Positions 7,177 to 14,819 of a DNA stretch of 20,159 nucleotides are shown here, one piece after another. The position numbers were made by a program, and so were the translations under genes. Source of the stretch: Intestinibacter sp. (GTDB lineage: Bacteria > Bacillota > Clostridia > Peptostreptococcales > Peptostreptococcaceae); contig NZ_JALEXO010000021.1 of assembly GCF_022780145.1 (NCBI RefSeq), positions 1 through 20,159 of the forward strand, given 5' to 3'. A model generated the notes under the pieces. The model was not told the origin of the DNA. It ran no database searches and saw only the letters and a list, made by a program, of their open reading frames with translations. Position 1 is the first letter of the stretch. Each line of letters opens with the position of its first letter.

Positions 7177-9327
7177 ATGGCTAATTTTATACAGGGAGAT
7201 AATTTTAAAAGAAATGGCGGAAAATATGAAGAAATTGTATGGATAAAGATAAAAGAAGCATTTAGTAGAAGAGAAGTTCTTGGATATTCTAGATATCCAT
7301 TATTTTTTAATACAGGACAAAGAAGAAAAGAACCAGATATTTTAATATTAGATAAAGAAATTGGTTTAATAATAATAGAGGTAAAAGGTTATGAAATTGA
7401 CGATATAGAAAATTTATATCCAAATAGTTGGCAAATAAAAGGTGAGTATAAAGGAATATATAATCCAATAGGACAGGCAGAAGATTATTTATATGCAATT
7501 AAATCAAAATTTGATATTGATAGAAATTTAAGAGATAAATATAATGCAAAATATTTTGTTGCATTGCCTAGAATAAGCAAAAATGAATGGAATGAAAGAA
7601 ATTTTGAAAAAATTATAGATGAGGCATATTTGATATTTAAAGATGATTTAGCAAGATCAGCATTGATTAAAAAAATATTATCTCAACAACCTTTTATTAC
7701 AGGAGCACTATTTAATGATAATACTTTTAAGATAGCAACTTCAATATTAGCTAATGAAAATATATATGCAGATAAAATAGAAGATGAATTTAGTAATGAA
7801 ACAAAGGGTAAAATTTATGGTTTAGTTACAAATAAATTGCATGAATTAGATATACAACAGGAAGTTATAGCTAAATCAATAGTACCGGGACCACAAAGAA
7901 TAAGGGGCATTGCTGGTTCTGGAAAAAGTGTTCTTTTATGTCAAAAAGCGGCGATTATGCATTTGAGATATCCTGAATGGAAAATAGCTGTAGTATTTTT
8001 TACTCAAAGTTTATATGATAATATTATAAATATGATAGACAGATATTTGAAAGCTTTTAGTAATGGAGAAGTTTCATATGATGAAGGTGGAAATTTAGAG
8101 GTTCTACATGCATGGGGAAGAAAAAATCGAAATGGATTTTATAGAGAAATTGCAAATAGGAATAATTGTATTTTTAGAAGTGCGAGGGATGTAAAATCAG
8201 AAGTAGGTTATTTAGATTATAATAATAGTATAAATTATATTTCTAAAAAATTATTAGAAGAATGTAAGGGTAATTTAGAGAGAATATACGATGTTATTTT
8301 AATCGATGAAGGACAAGATTTAATTGGAGATGATGAATATAAGTATGAAGGTAAGCAGTCTTTTTATTATATGGCTTATCAATCATTGAAAGTTGTTGAA
8401 GGAGAAGAAGGTAAGATTAGAAGATTAATTTGGGCTTATGATGAATTACAAAGTTTAAATGATAAAAAAATTCCATCTAGTAAAGAAATTTTTGGAGATA
8501 GTAATTTGGTTAAAGGAAAATATAAAGGTGGAGTTAATAAATCTGAAGTTATGAAAAAATGTTATAGAACGCCATACCAAATTTTGACAACTGCACATGC
8601 GGTTGGAATGGGTATTTTTAGAGAAGAAGGACTTGTAAGTGGATATACAACTAAAGAAGATTGGGAAAATATAGGATATGAGATAAAACAAGGTGATTTT
8701 AGAAAGATAGGTAATGAAATTGTAATAAAGAGATCTATTGAAAATTCACCAAATCCAATACAAAAGTATTTTAAAGGAGATACTGTTAAATTAGAATTAT
8801 ATAATAGTGAATTTCATATGATAAAAGCTTTAGCTAACGATATAAAAAAAGATATAGAAAAAGAAGGTTTAAATCCTTCTAGAGATATACTAATTATAAA
8901 TTTAAAAGAAAATAGGAATGGCAAAATATTTGAGCAAGAAATAGGAAATTATTTAAATAATTTAAATATAGATTTTTATATTCCTTCAAAATCAAAAAGT
9001 AATGAATACGATTGTGATTGGAGAGATGAAAAGCCTGATCAATTTTGGTATGATGGTGCAGTTACTTTATCTCAAGTTCCAAGAGCAAAAGGAAATGAAG
9101 CACCAATGGTATATGTTGTGGGATTAGAAGAGATTGCTGTAAATGAAGATTCAGTCAAATATAGAAATAAATTATTTACTGCTATGACTAGAGCAAAATG
9201 CTGGGTAAAATTAATGGGTGTAGGAGATTATAGTTTATATGATGAAATAAGAGAAGCAATTAAAAGCAATGGAGAATTTAGATTTAAATTTACTAAACCT
9301 AAGAAAGAAACTAATGATTTAAGTTAA
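7177..9327 (+). CDS. NERD-domain nuclease fused to SF1/UvrD-like helicase (DUF2075-type)
   Basis: 716 residues, cytoplasmic. The N-terminal NERD-type nuclease-like domain has Asp54 (KEPDILI), Glu68-x-Lys70 (IIIEVKG) and Gln100 (GQAE). The superfamily 1 helicase core shows Walker A GIAGSGKS (244-251), a Walker B/motif II variant IDEGQD (Asp377-Glu378), LIWAYDELQ as motif III, QVPRAKGNEAP as motif V and TAMTRAK as motif VI (Arg672). Such proteins move along or unwind nucleic acid; NERD-helicases are frequent in defence islands, so a defence role is likely but inferred. A good ribosome-binding site AGAGGTGGAG precedes the ATG. The gene uses third-position A/T more heavily than its neighbours and sits between two matching terminators, suggesting separate acquisition. 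Confidence 0.85.
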   Translation: MANFIQGDNFKRNGGKYEEIVWIKIKEAFSRREVLGYSRYPLFFNTGQRRKEPDILILDKEIGLIIIEVKGYEIDDIENLYPNSWQIKGEYKGIYNPIGQAEDYLYAIKSKFDIDRNLRDKYNAKYFVALPRISKNEWNERNFEKIIDEAYLIFKDDLARSALIKKILSQQPFITGALFNDNTFKIATSILANENIYADKIEDEFSNETKGKIYGLVTNKLHELDIQQEVIAKSIVPGPQRIRGIAGSGKSVLLCQKAAIMHLRYPEWKIAVVFFTQSLYDNIINMIDRYLKAFSNGEVSYDEGGNLEVLHAWGRKNRNGFYREIANRNNCIFRSARDVKSEVGYLDYNNSINYISKKLLEECKGNLERIYDVILIDEGQDLIGDDEYKYEGKQSFYYMAYQSLKVVEGEEGKIRRLIWAYDELQSLNDKKIPSSKEIFGDSNLVKGKYKGGVNKSEVMKKCYRTPYQILTTAHAVGMGIFREEGLVSGYTTKEDWENIGYEIKQGDFRKIGNEIVIKRSIENSPNPIQKYFKGDTVKLELYNSEFHMIKALANDIKKDIEKEGLNPSRDILIINLKENRNGKIFEQEIGNYLNNLNIDFYIPSKSKSNEYDCDWRDEKPDQFWYDGAVTLSQVPRAKGNEAPMVYVVGLEEIAVNEDSVKYRNKLFTAMTRAKCWVKLMGVGDYSLYDEIREAIKSNGEFRFKFTKPKKETNDLS

Positions 9328-9379
9328 TAATTTGATATGCTTAGATTTGAGAATGCTAGAAAATATTGTATGCCAAAAA

Positions 9380-9408
9380 TTGAATAATCAAAAAAAATTG
9401 TCTATAAT
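9380..9408 (+). promoter_or_regulatory. Sigma-A type promoter for the DUF6398/TPR gene
   Basis: TTGAAT (9380-9385), a 17-bp spacer and TATAAT (9403-9408). The following bases make TATAATAAAACTATA, almost the same as at the promoter at 12735. Confidence 0.7.
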
Positions 9409-9454
9409 AAAACTATACAATACTATTAAACTAGAAATTAAAGGATGGACAATA

Positions 9455-10648
9455 ATGGCTACAGATAAAGATAAATTAAAACAAATTACCGATATAGTAA
9501 AAACTCATTGCGATGAGTGTTTCAACGAAGATTACTATAAGACGACGAAAAAATTAATAGACAAATTAAAAAATATCAAAGAGTTTTCTATGGACAAGGG
9601 AAAAATAGAAGGCTGGGTAGCTGGGCTTTTGTATATAGTAGGAGAGGACAGCGGACTTTTTAACCAAACTAATTGGATAGAGTCAAAGGAATATATCTCA
9701 AAGACAGATATGGCAAAAATTGCAGAGGTCAGCGTCGCTACTATGAAGTCTAGAGCTTCTAAGATAAGAGATGTACTGCCTAAAAATGCGAAATTCGTAG
9801 CAGATATCACATATGAAGAGGATGATTATGATTTTTGCTTTGATTTTGATGATGAAGATGGCTATCAAGTAGATAAGGTTTTAAAAAAGATGGCAGATAT
9901 GCTAAATCATACAATAGCAACTAAAAAAGAAGAGTACGAGGTCTATATGGACAAGGCATTTGACTGCTACGATATAGACGAAGCTATGGAAAATATGAAG
10001 TTAGCGCTTATGCATGCCAAGAAAAAAATACCAGATCATTTATTTAAGCAGCTAGAAGGAGAGCTATGGCTTGAATTAAATGCTAGACCGTATCTTTTGA
10101 TAAAGGCAGAATTGGCAGATTTGTACTGCTTGAAGGGTGATTACGAATCTGCAGTGGAATTATACAATGAGATTTTAAAATTAAATAAAAATGACAATCA
10201 AGGAATAAGATATAGAATATTTCCATTGTTAATTTTATTAGATAAAAAAGATCAAATTGAAAATTTAGTAAAATCATATGACGGTGACGACTGTGCATTT
10301 ATGCTTTACAATAAGGCTTTGTATTATTATAAAAATAAAAATGAATTCAATGCGAAGTCTTTTTTAAGAAGAGGTTTTGAAGCTAACAAATATGTACCTG
10401 AATATCTACTTGGAATGATAGAGGCTGAGCCATTTGTACCTGAGATGTACTCTTTTGGAAGCGAAGAAGAGGCGAGAGTTTATTTAGAATACGCTTCAGC
10501 AGCTTGGATAGAAACAGAAGGATCATTATTTTGGCTTATAGATGAATACTATATATATGCGAAAAAAAATAATATAGATTTACCTTTTAGTAAAAAAGAG
10601 TTTAAGGTTTTAATAAAACAAGCACTCGATGAAATGAAAAAAAAGTAA
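9455..10648 (+). CDS. DUF6398 helix-turn-helix protein with TPR-like repeats
   Basis: 397 residues from ATG 9455, chosen over the in-frame ATG at 9332 because AAGGATGG and a consensus promoter both lie between them. The N-terminal part (about 8-107) matches the DUF6398 pattern: a helical region with KIEGWVAGLLYIVG followed by a helix-turn-helix-like ISKTDMAKIAEVSVATMKSR (81-100), which resembles the cyclin/TFIIB-type fold followed by DNA recognition. An acidic linker (120-137) follows, then helical TPR-like repeats such as ADLYCLKGDYESAVELYNEI (221-240). It could be a DNA-binding regulator or an adaptor; no catalytic motif is seen. Base composition is like the McrBC-like operon and unlike the helicase gene just upstream. 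A terminator follows. Confidence 0.8.
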   Translation: MATDKDKLKQITDIVKTHCDECFNEDYYKTTKKLIDKLKNIKEFSMDKGKIEGWVAGLLYIVGEDSGLFNQTNWIESKEYISKTDMAKIAEVSVATMKSRASKIRDVLPKNAKFVADITYEEDDYDFCFDFDDEDGYQVDKVLKKMADMLNHTIATKKEEYEVYMDKAFDCYDIDEAMENMKLALMHAKKKIPDHLFKQLEGELWLELNARPYLLIKAELADLYCLKGDYESAVELYNEILKLNKNDNQGIRYRIFPLLILLDKKDQIENLVKSYDGDDCAFMLYNKALYYYKNKNEFNAKSFLRRGFEANKYVPEYLLGMIEAEPFVPEMYSFGSEEEARVYLEYASAAWIETEGSLFWLIDEYYIYAKKNNIDLPFSKKEFKVLIKQALDEMKKK

Positions 10649-10669
10649 ATATTTTATGGAGATACTAAT

Positions 10670-10701
10670 AGAGTAGTATATATTGTACTACTTTATTTTT
10701 T
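10670..10701 (+). terminator. Intrinsic terminator after the DUF6398/TPR gene
   Basis: AGTAGTA and TACTACT pair perfectly around TATATTG, followed by a T run. It is nearly the same sequence as the terminator at 6921. Confidence 0.8.
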
Positions 10702-10779
10702 ATATAAAACCATAATTACCTAGTAGGAAATAATAATAAAAATATCCAAATAAAAAATAATCTAATCACACGACATCGG

Positions 10780-10795
10780 CACGTCTTTTGACGTG
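10780..10795. repeat. Perfect GC-rich hairpin CACGTC-TTTT-GACGTG
   Basis: A six-base perfect inverted repeat with a TTTT loop. It lies in a small GC-rich patch (10769-10795) inside an otherwise AT-only gap of about 200 bp. No T run follows, so it is not a standard terminator. It may be an operator or an RNA leader hairpin for the 10905-12703 cluster. Confidence 0.45.
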
Positions 10796-10904
10796 ATAAT
10801 AAACTTAAAAAAATATATACTTATCTAAAATAAAAACACAAATTACAGATTCAAAAATCCATATATTAATATAATATTAAACAAAAACAAAGGAGGAAAA
10901 GAAG

Positions 10905-11004
10905 ATGGCAAGAGAATGTTATGATTGTTTTTACTATGAACCATCAAAAAGAAGATGTAACAAAAAAAGAAGAGGCTATGCAATCTAAATGCATGGGCTA
11001 CTAA
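10905..11004 (+). pseudogene. Tiny four-cysteine (zinc-knuckle-like) protein, frameshifted in an A7 run
   Basis: AAAGGAGG precedes ATG 10905. As written, the ORF ends at 10988 (27 residues, Cys5, Cys8, Cys18). Removing one A from the A7 run at 10962-10968 gives a 32-residue protein ending at 11004 with a fourth Cys (position 29, in SKCMGY). The spacing C-x2-C-x9-C-x10-C is a plausible metal-binding knuckle, which argues that the shifted reading is the original. It could be a sequencing indel, a recent mutation or slippage. It stands 19 bp before the next gene and is probably the first gene of that cluster. No function is assigned. Confidence 0.5.
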
Positions 11005-11023
11005 AAAAATAGGAGGTATTAGT

Positions 11024-11902
11024 ATGGGATTATTCGATATATTTTCAGGTGGAGGTAGCAGTAGAAAAAGTTTTTCTGATTTATCAGATAACTGGGAAAA
11101 AAGAAAAGAAGCTAGAGAGTACAACGCTAGAGCTAGAGAAATCATAGATGATTATACAGAGAGATACGAAACTACTTATTACAATACACAAGACTACGCT
11201 TTTGAAACACAACGTAGACTTGATAAACACAATGATTTTAAAAAAGAAATCATACGAAAATTACAATTAGATGTAAAGCCCGTATTAGATGATTTTAAAA
11301 AATTCGATATAGACAGCAAAACTATAGATATAGATTTTTCTGATATAGGTTCAAATAAAAATTTGGATATGTCAATATCTAATATAAATAATACGTTTGC
11401 GAGATTTGATAGATTGTCTTTTAATAATTGTTTTCCTAATCTAGATGATATTTTTAGGGATGCAACAGAGGAATACTACCAAGCAAAATCAAATTACAAT
11501 CAAGCTAAGATGTACAAAAGTCAAATTCAATTAAAAAGAGAACAGTTGAAAACTATAAAGAGCAATCTTTCTAACATCAGAAGCTATATCTCTGATGAGG
11601 AAAGAGTTTTAAGTGAGCTTATGGAAAGAATTGAAGGTATTTCAAACAAACTAGATCAAAACATGAAGAAATCTTCATTTAAAAAAGAAGAAAGCGAACA
11701 TCTAAAGGCTATATATAAAATAGCGAAGGGTATAGATAAGATGATGGGAACTAGATTTTTAAACGACGACTTTACCGTAACAGATGACTACAACAGCTTA
11801 TTTGAAAAAATGAAAGAAATAAATTCTCTAATTGAAAAGCCTACTCTAAATACTGGAGAGCTAGACAGAATTTTAAAATCAATAGGAGTAATAGTGTACT
11901 AA
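11024..11902 (+). CDS. Uncharacterised coiled-coil protein
   Basis: 292 residues, soluble and highly charged. A Gly/Ser-rich start (MGLFDIFSGGGSS) is followed by long helical, probably coiled-coil stretches (about 20-90 and 150-225) that flank a shorter Asp-rich segment (about 90-145, DIDSKTIDIDFSD). There is no catalytic motif, signal peptide or membrane helix. AGGAGG precedes the ATG. The stop lies 1 bp before the next ORF, implying coupled translation. I do not recognise the family. An elongated structural or scaffold role is suggested by composition only. Phage-like or defence-related origin is possible given the neighbouring island. Confidence 0.75.
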   Translation: MGLFDIFSGGGSSRKSFSDLSDNWEKRKEAREYNARAREIIDDYTERYETTYYNTQDYAFETQRRLDKHNDFKKEIIRKLQLDVKPVLDDFKKFDIDSKTIDIDFSDIGSNKNLDMSISNINNTFARFDRLSFNNCFPNLDDIFRDATEEYYQAKSNYNQAKMYKSQIQLKREQLKTIKSNLSNIRSYISDEERVLSELMERIEGISNKLDQNMKKSSFKKEESEHLKAIYKIAKGIDKMMGTRFLNDDFTVTDDYNSLFEKMKEINSLIEKPTLNTGELDRILKSIGVIVY

Positions 11903-11903
11903 A

Positions 11904-12233
11904 ATGTGTGAAGATGTAAAAGACATATTAGCTAAATTGATCACACGTTCTGAGAGAGAGTTTGTTAGTTTTTTAAAAGAACAGGAAATTGAGGAAACTC
12001 AGGTACATCAAAGAATAAGTGATACGATTGCTCTTACAGAACTTGTAAAATCAAGAAGAGAGGCTTTTGAATTAATGTCGAGTAAGTTTTTCAAAGAAAA
12101 AGATAGATTATCAAAAATGGCGATTAAATCTTTAGATGTAGCTATAAGTCAAGGTGATGACGAGTTAGCAAATATTATTTTAAATTTTTTAAATGTCGTT
12201 TATAAAGAAAAATATCCAAAAATAAGTATTTAG
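11904..12233 (+). CDS. Small helical protein, paralogue of the next gene
   Basis: 109 residues, predicted all-helical. The pattern QRI, then KFFKEKDRL, then GDDELANIILNFL is shared, with about one gap, with the protein at 12272 (QRI, KYYQNKDRI, GDMEMMKMIYSDF), so the two are diverged copies. ATG 11904 is 1 bp after the previous stop; the ribosome-binding site is weak (AGGAGTAATAG, rather far upstream), consistent with translational coupling. Function unknown. Confidence 0.7.
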   Translation: MCEDVKDILAKLITRSEREFVSFLKEQEIEETQVHQRISDTIALTELVKSRREAFELMSSKFFKEKDRLSKMAIKSLDVAISQGDDELANIILNFLNVVYKEKYPKISI

Positions 12234-12271
12234 TCGTAAATTTTAAGTATTGAGAAAAAGAGGATAAAAAA

Positions 12272-12703
12272 ATGGACAATAAATTAGAAAAAGTAAATTC
12301 TAGCCAAGTGGTGTCTTCTCTTACTGGGGAAGAGGCTTTGATTGTAGAAACAGCAGTTAAAACCTTCACAGAAATTGGAAAAATTATGGGGGATTATGCT
12401 AAATGTAGACAAGAGCAAATTACAGAAAGACAGAGAATAAGAGCTCAACTTAAAATAATAACTACACAAATTCAAGCTAATAAGGAAAAGTATATTCATG
12501 CGATTGATAAGTATTATCAAAATAAAGATAGAATTTACGATTTTGTAGAACAAGCGTTGAGGGCTAGTGAGAAATGTGGAGATATGGAAATGATGAAAAT
12601 GATTTATAGTGATTTCTTTAGCTTTATTTCTAAAAACTCACCAAGTGATGAATTAAAAATTATGATGGATGCGAATAATAATTTTATAAATTTTATTGAA
12701 TAA
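12272..12703 (+). CDS. Small helical protein, paralogue of the previous gene
   Basis: 143 residues and mostly helical, with a Gln/Arg-rich middle (EQITERQRIRAQLKI) and the KDRI...GDMEMMK region shared with the 109-residue protein upstream. The N-terminal 40 residues include a short hydrophobic stretch but no convincing membrane segment. Ribosome-binding site AGAGG stands before the ATG. It is 38 bp downstream of its paralogue, the last gene of the unknown cluster. Function unknown; the pair may form a hetero-oligomer with the coiled-coil protein (inference from gene order). Confidence 0.72.
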   Translation: MDNKLEKVNSSQVVSSLTGEEALIVETAVKTFTEIGKIMGDYAKCRQEQITERQRIRAQLKIITTQIQANKEKYIHAIDKYYQNKDRIYDFVEQALRASEKCGDMEMMKMIYSDFFSFISKNSPSDELKIMMDANNNFINFIE

Positions 12704-12711
12704 AAATGGCA

Positions 12712-12752
12712 TTGAACACAATCTAAAACAGTCCTATAATAAAGCTATAGGA
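12712..12752 (+). promoter_or_regulatory. Promoter with overlapping dyad (possible operator)
   Basis: TTGAAC (12712-12717), a 17-bp spacer and TATAAT (12735-12740) form a consensus promoter for the flavoprotein gene. A perfect 7-bp inverted repeat TCCTATA-(7)-TATAGGA (12732-12752) covers the -10 and the likely start site, so a repressor site or a 5' RNA hairpin is possible. Confidence 0.65.
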
Positions 12753-12772
12753 AATATTTAGGAGGTGCTCAA

Positions 12773-13168
12773 ATGCAAGAAATATACGACTTTTTAAAAT
12801 CATGTGGTACATACTACCTAGCAACTATAGATAAAGATCAACCTAGAGTTCGTCCTTTTGGAACTGTAGACATATTCGAGGGGAAACTATATATACAAAC
12901 AGGAAAATCAAAACACGTATCAAAAGAGATGCAAGTAAACCCTAAGATTGAAATATGTGCTTTAGACGGAGAAACTAAATGGCTTCGTATATCAGCTACA
13001 GTAGTCAGAGATGATAGAGTAGAAGCCAAAAAACATATGTTAGATAATTACCCAAATCTTCAAGCTCTATACTCTGCTGAAGATGACAACACAGAGGTTT
13101 TATACTTAAAAGATGCCACAGCTACAATAACTGAATTTGGCAAAGAACCTAAATTCATAAAATTTTAG
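12773..13168 (+). CDS. Pyridoxamine 5'-phosphate oxidase-family (FMN-binding) protein
   Basis: 131 residues, the usual size for small single-domain split-barrel flavoproteins. The order of motifs fits the family: TYYLATIDKDQPRVRPFGT, then KLYIQTGKSKHVSKEM (phosphate/FMN-binding strand and Lys), NPKIEICAL and ISATVVRDD, ending with a VLYLKDATATI strand. Probable cytoplasmic FMN-dependent reductase or oxidase; the substrate is unknown, and the full-length PdxH C-terminal motif is absent, so it is unlikely to be a true PNP oxidase. AGGAGGTG precedes the ATG, with its own promoter upstream and a bidirectional terminator downstream. Confidence 0.85.
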   Translation: MQEIYDFLKSCGTYYLATIDKDQPRVRPFGTVDIFEGKLYIQTGKSKHVSKEMQVNPKIEICALDGETKWLRISATVVRDDRVEAKKHMLDNYPNLQALYSAEDDNTEVLYLKDATATITEFGKEPKFIKF

Positions 13169-13177
13169 ATTGTAATA

Positions 13178-13225
13178 AAAAAATTCCTTTAAGTGAATTT
13201 TAAAATTCGCCTAAAGGAGTTTTTT
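13178..13225. terminator. Bidirectional terminator between converging genes
   Basis: A long near-perfect hairpin (TTCCTTTAAGTGAATT pairing with AATTCGCCTAAAGGAG) has A's on the left and T's on the right. It can therefore stop transcription of both the flavoprotein gene and the minus-strand DUF6198 gene. Confidence 0.85.
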
Positions 13226-13229
13226 ATCT

Positions 13230-13922
13230 TTAAATTGTATTTTCTATCTGAGTTTCGCAATCTACAGTTTCAAGTCCAGCTAATCTATCCATATTTTCTT
13301 TAAAAATCTTATTAAAAATTGCAATAGCTCTTCCAACACCTATCATAGCAATTACAGTTCCTATGCCTATAGCGACTATTTTTCCGGAAAGCACAAGACC
13401 TATAATACAAGTTGTGACTACGCAGGTAATATCGAGTGCATTTTTGCCGAAGCCTAGTCCTTTTTTGAATATATCGCCTATAGCCTGAGCAAGTCCATCG
13501 GCTGGATTTGGAATAAGCTTCATGTTTACCATCATAGCCGCACCGATTGCAGTTACTACTATAGCTGCAAATAGCAAAATTAAATTTTGCCATATTGTGG
13601 TATAATTGAAGTCTAAGATTCCACTGAAGTAGTTTATAAGGACACTGAATAATAAGCTAAATGGTATTTGTAAAATGTCCTTTAAATCTCTATTTTTACC
13701 TTTTATTATAAATTGAATTAATACAAACACAGTGTATACTATAAATGTCATAGTTGCAAAATTTAGATTTAAAATATTTGCTATGGAAAATGGTATAGAT
13801 ATAATTGGAGATACTCCTAATCCAGATTTAGTATTTAATGTAATTCCGATTGAGAGTATTACAAGTCCCATTGAATAAAATAAAATACGCCATAGCCAGC
13901 AGTTGTTTTTATTGTTTTCCAT
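13230..13922 (-). CDS. YczE/DUF6198-family integral membrane protein (copy 1)
   Basis: 230 residues from ATG 13922 with five or six hydrophobic helices. Conserved features are LNTKSGLGVSPIISIPFS after helix 1, MKLIPNPADGLAQAIGD mid-protein and GRAIAIFN near the C-terminus. YczE-like proteins are membrane proteins of poorly known function. The start was chosen by alignment with the neighbouring copy, which shares the upstream AGAAAGAGTGATGTAT stretch; in-frame ATGs 6 and 21 bases earlier are less likely. It lies 35 bp downstream of its paralogue on the minus strand and is probably cotranscribed with it. The two proteins are about 70% identical by eye. Confidence 0.85.
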   Translation of the reverse strand: MENNKNNCWLWRILFYSMGLVILSIGITLNTKSGLGVSPIISIPFSIANILNLNFATMTFIVYTVFVLIQFIIKGKNRDLKDILQIPFSLLFSVLINYFSGILDFNYTTIWQNLILLFAAIVVTAIGAAMMVNMKLIPNPADGLAQAIGDIFKKGLGFGKNALDITCVVTTCIIGLVLSGKIVAIGIGTVIAMIGVGRAIAIFNKIFKENMDRLAGLETVDCETQIENTI

Positions 13923-13957
13923 ATACATCACTCTTTCTATCATATATGATAATTGGT

Positions 13958-14650
13958 CTAAATTATATCTTTTACATCATTATCCAAATTTATAGCTTGA
14001 AGTCCAGCCAATCTAAGCATACCTTCCTTGAATATACTATTGAAAACTGCTATAACTCTTCCAACAGCTATCATACATATTAATGTACCGATTCCTATGC
14101 CAATTATTTTACGTGAAAGCATAAGTCCTATAGTACAAGTTATAAATACACAAGTAATATCGAGTACATTTTTTCCAAAGCCGAGATCTTTTTTAAATAA
14201 ATCACCTATAGCCTTGGCAAGTGCATCTGCTGGATTTGAAATTAGCTTCATATTTATTAAAAGAGAAACGCCGACAGCAGTTCCAATTATCGCACCAAAT
14301 AATAAAAGCGAACTTTGCCATATTGTGATAGGCTTGAAATCTAAAATTTTACCAAAAAAATTTAAAAGAATGCCGAATAATAAGCTAAATGGTATTTGAA
14401 AAATATCTTTTATATCTCTATTTTTTCCCTTGATTATAAATTGAAGTAATACAAATCCTGTATATACTATAAATGTCACAGCTGCAAAGTTTAAATTTAA
14501 AATATTAGATATGGAAAAAGGCACAGATATGATTGGAGATACTCCTAATCCAGATTTAGTATTTAATGTAAGACCAATCGAAAGTATTACAAGTCCCATT
14601 AAATAAAATGAAATACGCCATATCCAACAATTTCTTTTGTTGTTTTTCAT
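13958..14650 (-). CDS. YczE/DUF6198-family integral membrane protein (copy 2)
   Basis: 230 residues, the same length as the adjacent copy and colinear with it without gaps. The same landmarks are present: NTKSGLGVSPIISVPFS, MKLISNPADALAKAIGD and GRVIAVFN. It has five or six membrane helices and short Lys/Arg-rich cytoplasmic ends. It is the promoter-proximal gene of the pair, with a consensus promoter about 40 bp upstream and the ribosome-binding stretch AAAGAGTGATG. The pair arose by tandem duplication; substitutions are spread evenly, so the event is not very recent. Transport or membrane-stress roles are guesses. Confidence 0.85.
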   Translation of the reverse strand: MKNNKRNCWIWRISFYLMGLVILSIGLTLNTKSGLGVSPIISVPFSISNILNLNFAAVTFIVYTGFVLLQFIIKGKNRDIKDIFQIPFSLLFGILLNFFGKILDFKPITIWQSSLLLFGAIIGTAVGVSLLINMKLISNPADALAKAIGDLFKKDLGFGKNVLDITCVFITCTIGLMLSRKIIGIGIGTLICMIAVGRVIAVFNSIFKEGMLRLAGLQAINLDNDVKDII

Positions 14651-14690
14651 TTAATACATCACTCTTTCTATAGTTTTCTTCTAATATTAA

Positions 14691-14719
14691 ATTTTATATT
14701 TAAATAAATTTATAGTCAA
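14691..14719 (-). promoter_or_regulatory. Promoter of the DUF6198 gene pair
   Basis: Read on the minus strand: TTGACT (14719-14714), a 17-bp spacer and TAAAAT (14696-14691), about 40 bp before ATG 14650. Confidence 0.65.
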
Positions 14720-14784
14720 TATATGGAAGTATTAAAAAATACGTGATAATCTATAGAAAATAATATATTGTGTATTTTTATTAA

Positions 14785-14812
14785 ATCAAAAAAAGGATGC
14801 TTTCACATCCCT
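14785..14812 (-). terminator. Terminator of the nhaA-metA unit
   Basis: On the minus strand, GGATG-(6)-CATCC is followed by seven T's, starting about 10 bp after the metA stop. Confidence 0.85.
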
Positions 14813-14819
14813 TTTCCTC

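Noticed and set aside
10961..11024. Programmed -1 frameshift fusing the Cys-rich peptide to the 292-residue protein
   Set aside because: The frame is open, but the site is not a proper X-XXY-YYZ heptamer and the downstream gene has its own AGGAGG-ATG.
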